A stretch of 64,000 bases of DNA, from assembly GCF_003612015.1 (NCBI RefSeq), contig NZ_RARB01000004.1, positions 415,200 to 479,199 of the forward strand, given 5' to 3'. The stretch comes from Pantoea piersonii. Its GTDB lineage: Bacteria > Pseudomonadota > Gammaproteobacteria > Enterobacterales > Enterobacteriaceae. Position 1 is the stretch's first letter; every line of letters starts with the position of its first letter. A program made the translations under genes and the position numbers. Positions 58,498 to 64,000 of this stretch are shown here, piece after piece. Below the pieces are notes generated by a model that ran no database searches, was not told the DNA's origin, and was given only the letters and a program-made list of their open reading frames with translations.

Positions 58498-58533
58498 TAC
58501 CCGACGCAAGGTAAAATAAGGTATATTCTGTCG

Positions 58534-58554
58534 GCGCGGTGAACGTCACCGCGC
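58534..58554 (+). terminator. Hairpin after pyrH / in the frr leader
   Basis: GCGCGGTGA (58534-58542), loop ACG, TCACCGCGC (58546-58554): a 9-bp stem without a T-run, so termination is doubtful. A possible -10 TATATT lies just upstream (about 58522), so the hairpin may be in the frr leader. Confidence 0.45.
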
Positions 58555-58638
58555 ACCATTCAGGATTATCGCTCAACAGCGATACCGCTTCCGGCCCCGC
58601 CGGAATGGCCAGGTCAAACCGAATCCAAGGGTTTCAAC

Positions 58639-59196
58639 GTGATTAACGACATCAAAAAAGATGCTGAAACGCGCATGGACAAATGCGTCGAAGCGTTCAA
58701 AAACACCATCAGCAAAGTGCGCACCGGTCGCGCTTCTCCTTCACTGCTCGACGGTATCGTGGTCGAATACTACGGTACGCCGACGCCGCTGCGTCAGCTC
58801 GCTTCTGTCACCGTAGAAGACTCACGCACGCTGAAAATCAACGTGTTCGACCGCTCCATGGGCCCGGCAGTGGAAAAAGCCATCATGGCTTCTGACCTCG
58901 GCCTCAACCCAAGCTCAGCGGGAAGCGACATCCGTGTTCCGCTGCCTGCGCTGACCGAAGAGCGTCGTAAGGATCTGATCAAGGTTGTGCGCGGCGAAGC
59001 CGAGCAGGGCCGCGTCTCTGTGCGTAACGTGCGCCGCGACGCTAACGACAAAATCAAAGCCTTGCTGAAAGATAAAGAGATCAGCGAAGACGACGAGCGT
59101 CGTACTCAGGACGAGATCCAGAAAATGACCGATGCGCGTATCAAGAACGTAGATGCGGCGCTGGCTGAAAAAGAGAAGGAGCTGATGGAGTTCTGA
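58639..59196 (+). CDS. frr: Ribosome recycling factor
   Basis: With EF-G splits post-termination ribosomes. 185 residues; GTG start at 58639 ([15 protein letters not shown]), as in E. coli where frr also uses GTG. Long helices flank a small domain; [14 protein letters not shown] and [11 protein letters not shown] are conserved. Confidence 0.97.
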   Translation: MINDIKKDAETRMDKCVEAFKNTISKVRTGRASPSLLDGIVVEYYGTPTPLRQLASVTVEDSRTLKINVFDRSMGPAVEKAIMASDLGLNPSSAGSDIRVPLPALTEERRKDLIKVVRGEAEQGRVSVRNVRRDANDKIKALLKDKEISEDDERRTQDEIQKMTDARIKNVDAALAEKEKELMEF

Positions 59197-59235
59197 TCCC
59201 ATCAGTTGCTTTCTATACCCGATATCCTTGGGTAT

Positions 59236-59286
59236 AAAACGCCGTTCAGAGCTGTGTTCATTGCGAATGCGCTCTGGCGGCGTTTT
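59236..59286 (+). terminator. Imperfect terminator after frr
   Basis: AAAACGCCG plus CAGAGC (59236-59252) pair with GCTCTG plus CGGCGTTTT (59271-59286) around an 18-nt loop. The long stem and T-run suggest termination before dxr. Confidence 0.65.
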
Positions 59287-59341
59287 ACATTATGCCTTCC
59301 GCGCGAGCGGAGTTATTCGACGTCTTCACAGGGACAGCTTA

Positions 59342-60544
59342 ATGAAGCGATTAACCTTGCTGGGTTCCACTGGATCTATTGGCGCCAGCACGCTGGCGGT
59401 GGTCCGCGCTAATCCTGAGCTTTATCAAATTACCGCGCTGGTCGCCGGCCAGAATGTCGCGCTGATGGCGGAGCAGTGTCAAACGTTCCAGCCGCGCTAC
59501 GCCGCGATGGCGGACGAGGCGTCCGCACAGGCGCTGCGTGAACGACTGAAAGCACTCAATGTCTCAACCGAAGTGCTCTCCGGCGTTCAGGCCGCGTGCG
59601 AGCTGGCCGCGCTTGACGAGGTCGACCAGGTCATGGCGGCGATTGTCGGCGCATCCGGGCTGCTGCCGACGCTGGCGGCGATCCGCGCCGGAAAAAGCGT
59701 GCTGCTCGCCAACAAAGAGTCGCTTGTCACCTGCGGCCGTTTGTTTATGGAGGCGGTGCGCCACTATCAGGCGCAGCTGCTGCCCGTCGACAGCGAGCAC
59801 AACGCGATTTTTCAGAGTTTGCCCGCTTCCATCCAGCATCAGTTAGGATACGCTGACCTGCGGGAAAATGGCATTGAGTCCATTATCCTTACGGGATCGG
59901 GTGGTCCTTTTCGTGACACGCCGCTGGCCGACCTTGCGACCATGTCGCCGGAGCAGGCCTGTGCGCATCCGAACTGGTCGATGGGACGTAAAATCTCCGT
60001 CGACTCGGCCACCATGATGAATAAAGGTCTCGAATACATTGAAGCCCGCTGGTTATTTAACGCCAGCGCAGCGCAAATGGAGGTGATCCTGCATCCGCAG
60101 TCGATGATCCACTCCATGGTGCGCTACTGCGACGGCAGCGTGCTGGCTCAGCTCGGTTCACCGGATATGCGCACCCCCATTGCACACTGCATGGCCTGGC
60201 CCGCGCGTATTTCAGCAGGCGTAACGCCGCTGGACTTCACCCGCATGTCCGCGCTGACGTTCGCCGAACCTGACTTTGCCCGCTACCCTTGCCTGAAACT
60301 GGCGATAGATGCCTGCGAGGCAGGGCAGGCGGCGACCACTACGCTCAACGCGGCCAATGAAGTTGCGGTGGCGGCCTTTCTGGATAACCAGATTCGCTTT
60401 ACCGACATCGCGGCGCTCAACAGCGAAGTGCTGGCGGCGCAGGCGTTTGCGGAGCCGGATTCAGTGGACGCCGTGCTGGATATCGACCGCGCCGCGCGCG
60501 CCAGAGCCACAGAGATGCTGCCGCGTTTCGCGACCTCGCGTTAA
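59342..60544 (+). CDS. dxr: 1-deoxy-D-xylulose 5-phosphate reductoisomerase
   Basis: Converts deoxyxylulose phosphate to methylerythritol phosphate with NADPH, the first committed MEP-pathway step. 400 residues from ATG 59342 (GGGACAG upstream). NADPH motif [10 protein letters not shown] at the N-terminus, metal-binding [35 protein letters not shown]. Followed by uppS and cdsA, linking isoprenoid precursor and envelope synthesis. Confidence 0.97.
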   Translation: MKRLTLLGSTGSIGASTLAVVRANPELYQITALVAGQNVALMAEQCQTFQPRYAAMADEASAQALRERLKALNVSTEVLSGVQAACELAALDEVDQVMAAIVGASGLLPTLAAIRAGKSVLLANKESLVTCGRLFMEAVRHYQAQLLPVDSEHNAIFQSLPASIQHQLGYADLRENGIESIILTGSGGPFRDTPLADLATMSPEQACAHPNWSMGRKISVDSATMMNKGLEYIEARWLFNASAAQMEVILHPQSMIHSMVRYCDGSVLAQLGSPDMRTPIAHCMAWPARISAGVTPLDFTRMSALTFAEPDFARYPCLKLAIDACEAGQAATTTLNAANEVAVAAFLDNQIRFTDIAALNSEVLAAQAFAEPDSVDAVLDIDRAARARATEMLPRFATSR

Positions 60545-60557
60545 CGCGCGCCGCTAT

Positions 60558-60586
60558 TTGTTCGCCTGTGGCGAAAATGGTATAGT
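60558..60586 (+). promoter_or_regulatory. Candidate promoter upstream of uppS
   Basis: TTGTTC (60558-60563), 17-bp spacer, TATAGT (60581-60586) preceded by TGG (extended -10). A small TTCGCC/GGCGAA hairpin overlaps the spacer. About 125 bp before uppS. Confidence 0.45.
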
Positions 60587-60712
60587 CGCTCGCTCGCGTT
60601 TCCGTGTATGGCATCGCATCAGATGCGCCTCGCCCCTTTTGGGCGGGAGAGTACCGGGCGCAATGTATTCAGAAACCACAGCATTTCTGACAACAGGAAT
60701 TAATTACGCGTT

Positions 60713-61465
60713 ATGTCGTCCAATAATCACAACAAAACCGATGACCAACAGGGAACGGGCCCACGTCACGTGGCTATCATTATGGATGGCAATGGTCGTT
60801 GGGCTAAAAATCAGGGAAAACTGCGTATTTCCGGCCATAAAGCGGGCGTAAAAGCGGTGCGCCGCTCCGTCAGCTTCGCCGTCAGCAATAATCTTGAAGC
60901 GCTGACGCTCTACGCCTTCAGCAGTGAAAACTGGAGCCGTCCGGCTCAGGAAGTCACTGCGCTGATGGAGCTGTTTGTCTGGGCGCTCGACAGTGAAGTA
61001 AAGAGCCTGCACAAGCACAACGTGCGTCTGCGCATCATCGGGGACGTGAGCCGTTTCAGTAACCGTATTCAGGAGCGTATTCGTCGCGCCGAGGAACTGA
61101 CTCAGCAAAATAGTGGACTGACTCTCAATATTGCCGCGAACTATGGCGGACGTTGGGATATTATCCAGGGAGTGAAAAAACTCGCTGAACAGGTTCAGGA
61201 AGGTCTATTGCGTCCTGACCAGATCACCGAGGAGAACCTGTCTGCACATTTGTGCATGCAGGGGCTGGCTCCAGTGGATTTAGTGATAAGGACCGGGGGA
61301 GAGCATCGGATTAGCAACTTCCTGCTGTGGCAGATCGCCTATGCTGAGTTTTATTTTACCGATGTTCTCTGGCCTGATTTTGATGAACACGTTTTTGAAG
61401 GTGCACTGAATGCATTCTCTCTGCGGGAGCGTCGTTATGGCGGCGCTGCACCAGGCGGCGCCTGA
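60713..61465 (+). CDS. uppS: Undecaprenyl pyrophosphate synthase
   Basis: cis-Prenyltransferase that builds the C55 carrier lipid for peptidoglycan and O-antigen. 250 residues with catalytic [21 protein letters not shown] and the C-terminal [15 protein letters not shown] region. The cdsA start follows 18 bp later. Confidence 0.97.
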   Translation: MSSNNHNKTDDQQGTGPRHVAIIMDGNGRWAKNQGKLRISGHKAGVKAVRRSVSFAVSNNLEALTLYAFSSENWSRPAQEVTALMELFVWALDSEVKSLHKHNVRLRIIGDVSRFSNRIQERIRRAEELTQQNSGLTLNIAANYGGRWDIIQGVKKLAEQVQEGLLRPDQITEENLSAHLCMQGLAPVDLVIRTGGEHRISNFLLWQIAYAEFYFTDVLWPDFDEHVFEGALNAFSLRERRYGGAAPGGA

Positions 61466-61483
61466 GCAAACAGGGGGTAACCT

Positions 61484-62341
61484 TTGCTGAAGTCTCGTCT
61501 GATTACCGCGCTTATTCTCATTCCGCTGGTGATTGCTGCGCTTTTCTGGTTACCGCCCGTTGGTTTTGCGATTACGACGATTATCATCTGCATGCTGGGC
61601 GCCTGGGAGTGGGGCCAGCTTGCGGGCATGGCGTCGCGTCAACAGCGTATCTGGCTCTCTGTAATTTGCGGGCTGCTGCTGGCGGGGATGCTCTTTACCC
61701 TTCCTCCTTATCAGCGCGATGTTCATCTGCCGCAGGTTGCCGCTTCACTCTGGGCATCGCTGGCGTGGTGGATCGTGGCGCTGGTTCTGGTTCTCTTCTA
61801 TCCGGCATCGGCCTCCCTGTGGCGTAATTCGCGTCCCCTGCGTCTGGTGTTTGGTATTCTCACGCTGATCCCGTTTTTCTGGGGCATGATGGCGCTGCGT
61901 CAGTATCACTACGACAGCGACCACTATGCGGGTGCATGGTGGCTGCTGTTCGTGATGTTTCTGGTGTGGGGCGCCGATTCCGGCGCCTATATGTTCGGTA
62001 AAATGTTCGGCAAGCATAAGCTGGCGCCCAAAGTATCGCCCGGAAAAACCTGGGAAGGCTTTCTCGGCGGTCTGGTCTCCTCCGCGCTGCTCGCCTGGCT
62101 GTTCGCCAGCTTCGCGCCGCTGAGCGTCTCCGCCGGTACGCTGATCGTCTGCGCCGTGCTGGCGACCCTCGCCTCGGTGCTGGGCGATTTGACCGAAAGC
62201 ATGTTCAAACGTGAAGCGGGTATCAAAGACAGCGGCAACTTGATCCCGGGTCACGGCGGCATACTCGATCGCATCGACAGCCTGACTGCCGCGGTGCCGG
62301 TTTTCGCCTGTTTGTTGTTGCTGGTGTTCCGCACTCTCTGA
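61484..62341 (+). CDS. cdsA: Phosphatidate cytidylyltransferase
   Basis: Inner-membrane enzyme making CDP-diacylglycerol for phospholipids. 285 residues, about eight hydrophobic segments, and the family signature SMFKREAGIKDSG...PGHGGILDRID near the C-terminus. TTG start at 61484 with GGGGGT upstream gives MLKSRLITALILIP. Part of a tight uppS-cdsA-rseP run. Confidence 0.96.
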   Translation: MLKSRLITALILIPLVIAALFWLPPVGFAITTIIICMLGAWEWGQLAGMASRQQRIWLSVICGLLLAGMLFTLPPYQRDVHLPQVAASLWASLAWWIVALVLVLFYPASASLWRNSRPLRLVFGILTLIPFFWGMMALRQYHYDSDHYAGAWWLLFVMFLVWGADSGAYMFGKMFGKHKLAPKVSPGKTWEGFLGGLVSSALLAWLFASFAPLSVSAGTLIVCAVLATLASVLGDLTESMFKREAGIKDSGNLIPGHGGILDRIDSLTAAVPVFACLLLLVFRTL

Positions 62342-62353
62342 GGACAGGCGTAG

Positions 62354-63703
62354 ATGTTGAGTATATTGTGGAGTTTTGTCGCCTTTATCGTCGCCCTTGG
62401 CGTGCTCATCACCGTACATGAGTTCGGTCATTTCTGGGTGGCGCGCCGCTGCGGCGTACGCGTTGAGCGCTTCTCGATAGGTTTCGGCAAGGTGCTGTGG
62501 CAGCGCCGCGACCGTCAGGGCACCGAATATGTTATCGCGCTGATCCCGCTCGGGGGCTATGTCAAAATGCTCGACGAGCGCGTGGAAAGCGTGCCCGCCG
62601 AACTGCGTCATCAGGCTTTTAACAATAAAAGTATCTGGCAGCGCGCCTCGATTATTGCCGCTGGTCCCGTCGCTAACTTCATTTTCGCCATATTCGCCTA
62701 CTGGGTCGTTTTTATTCACGGCGTGCCTGGCGTGCGTCCGGTGGTTGGCGAAATTGTGAACGGTTCGGTGGCGGCGGAAGCGCAAATTGCCAGCGGGATG
62801 GAACTTAAGGCGGTAGATGGCATCGAAACGCCTGACTGGGATGCCGTGCGTATGGCGCTGATCGGCAAAATCGGCGACGCACATACGGTGCTGACCGTCT
62901 CTCGCTTCGGCGAAGAGGCGACGCAGCAAAAAGATGTCGACCTGCGCAACTGGCAGTTTGAGCCAGACAAAGAGGATCCGGTTGTTGCGCTGGGCATACG
63001 TCCGCGTGGTCCGCAAATCGAAACCACGCTGGCGGAGGTTCAGGCAAAGTCGCCTGCGAGCGTTGCCGGTTTGCAAGCGGGCGACAGGATCGTTAAAGTC
63101 GATGGTCAGCCGTTAACGCAATGGCAGACTTTTGTGACGCAGGTACGGGATAATCCCGGCAAAAATATGGCTCTGGAGATTGATCGCGGCGGCGAGACGG
63201 TGCAGCTGACGTTAACGCCGGAAGCCAGGCCAGGCGCGAAAGCAGAAGGTTTCGCCGGGGTAATCCCACGCGTGATTCCGCTGCCAGAAGCCTATAAAAC
63301 GGTAAGGCAGTATGGCGCGTTTGACGCTATTGGTGAGGCCAGCGCGAAAACCTGGCAACTGATGAAGCTGACGGTCTCCATGCTGGGCAAGTTAATTACC
63401 GGCGATGTGAAGCTGAACAACCTGAGCGGGCCGATTTCGATTGCGCAGGGTGCAGGATTGTCAGCGGAATACGGGATGATTTACTACCTGATGTTTCTGG
63501 CGTTGATTAGCGTCAACCTCGGAATCATCAATCTCTTCCCACTGCCGGTGTTAGATGGTGGGCATTTGCTCTTCCTGGCGATCGAAAAGATCAAAGGTGG
63601 ACCGGTGTCCGAGCGAGTTCAGGACTTCAGTTATCGCATTGGCTCAATCCTGCTGGTGTTGTTAATGGGGCTTGCACTTTTCAATGATTTCTCACGTCTG
63701 TAA
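62354..63703 (+). CDS. rseP: Site-2 protease RseP
   Basis: Intramembrane zinc metalloprotease that cleaves RseA after DegS to release sigma-E. 449 residues with HEFGH (HExxH) near residue 22, two PDZ domains in the periplasm, and the second zinc-ligand motif [13 protein letters not shown]. Starts 12 bp after cdsA and is followed by bamA. It acts on the same stress pathway that drives degP in this window. Confidence 0.96.
   Translation: MLSILWSFVAFIVALGVLITVHEFGHFWVARRCGVRVERFSIGFGKVLWQRRDRQGTEYVIALIPLGGYVKMLDERVESVPAELRHQAFNNKSIWQRASIIAAGPVANFIFAIFAYWVVFIHGVPGVRPVVGEIVNGSVAAEAQIASGMELKAVDGIETPDWDAVRMALIGKIGDAHTVLTVSRFGEEATQQKDVDLRNWQFEPDKEDPVVALGIRPRGPQIETTLAEVQAKSPASVAGLQAGDRIVKVDGQPLTQWQTFVTQVRDNPGKNMALEIDRGGETVQLTLTPEARPGAKAEGFAGVIPRVIPLPEAYKTVRQYGAFDAIGEASAKTWQLMKLTVSMLGKLITGDVKLNNLSGPISIAQGAGLSAEYGMIYYLMFLALISVNLGIINLFPLPVLDGGHLLFLAIEKIKGGPVSERVQDFSYRIGSILLVLLMGLALFNDFSRL

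Positions 63704-64000
<297 letters not shown>

Overview
This window comes from a moderately GC-rich member of the Enterobacterales. Gene order and protein sequences follow the Escherichia coli 2.7-4.3 min region closely (aceF-lpd-acnB-yacL / speDE-yacC-cueO-hpt-yadGH / panDCB-folK-pcnB-gluQ-dksA-sfsA-thpR / hrpB-mrcB-fhuACDB-hemL-erpA-btuF-mtn-dgt-degP-cdaR-yaeH-dapD-glnD-map / rpsB-tsf-pyrH-frr-dxr-uppS-cdsA-rseP-bamA). Several E. coli genes of this stretch are missing (yacH, gcd, can, the yadI/yadE group, clcA, yadS) and others are inserted. That pattern fits Erwiniaceae (Pantoea/Mixta/Erwinia-like), but this is an inference from order and similarity, not a database result.

Region 1 (1-6168): end of the pyruvate dehydrogenase operon (aceF, partial), lpd with its own leader, acnB with a readable promoter, and yacL. 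Region 2 (about 6200-15500) is the main accessory block, lying between the normally neighbouring core genes yacL and speD. It holds a chromosomal class A beta-lactamase, a two-armed catabolic locus, and a short cas-less subtype I-F CRISPR array. In the catabolic locus an Fe-alcohol dehydrogenase, a DapA-family aldolase, a 2-hydroxyacid dehydrogenase and an MFS carrier run leftward; a DUF1537 acid-sugar kinase, PdxA2 and a DeoR regulator run rightward. The divergent promoter region has one CRP-like site about 41 bp from both predicted starts, and a perfect-armed palindrome beside the kinase promoter.

Region 3 (15500-30900): spermidine synthesis (speED), yacC, the multicopper oxidase cueO behind a CueR-type 19-bp-spacer promoter, an unusual trans-sulfuration-family PLP enzyme where E. 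coli has gcd, hpt, the ABC exporter yadGH, pantothenate synthesis (panBCD), then folK and pcnB (which keeps the rare AUU start), gluQ, dksA, sfsA and thpR. Region 4 (30900-45950): hrpB, the bifunctional penicillin-binding protein mrcB with a long poly-Gln tail, the Fur-controlled ferrichrome system fhuACDB, hemL, erpA, an unknown small secreted protein, btuF and mtn.

Region 5 (46000-64000): dgt (its 3' part is visibly AT-richer), degP behind a sigma-E-type promoter, cdaR, yaeH, dapD, glnD, map, then the translation and envelope run rpsB-tsf-pyrH-frr-dxr-uppS-cdsA-rseP and the start of bamA. No rRNA or tRNA genes, insertion sequences or prophage genes were recognised. The items most worth follow-up are the catabolic locus, the orphan I-F array, the beta-lactamase active-site variant, and the nested inverted repeats between yadH and panD.
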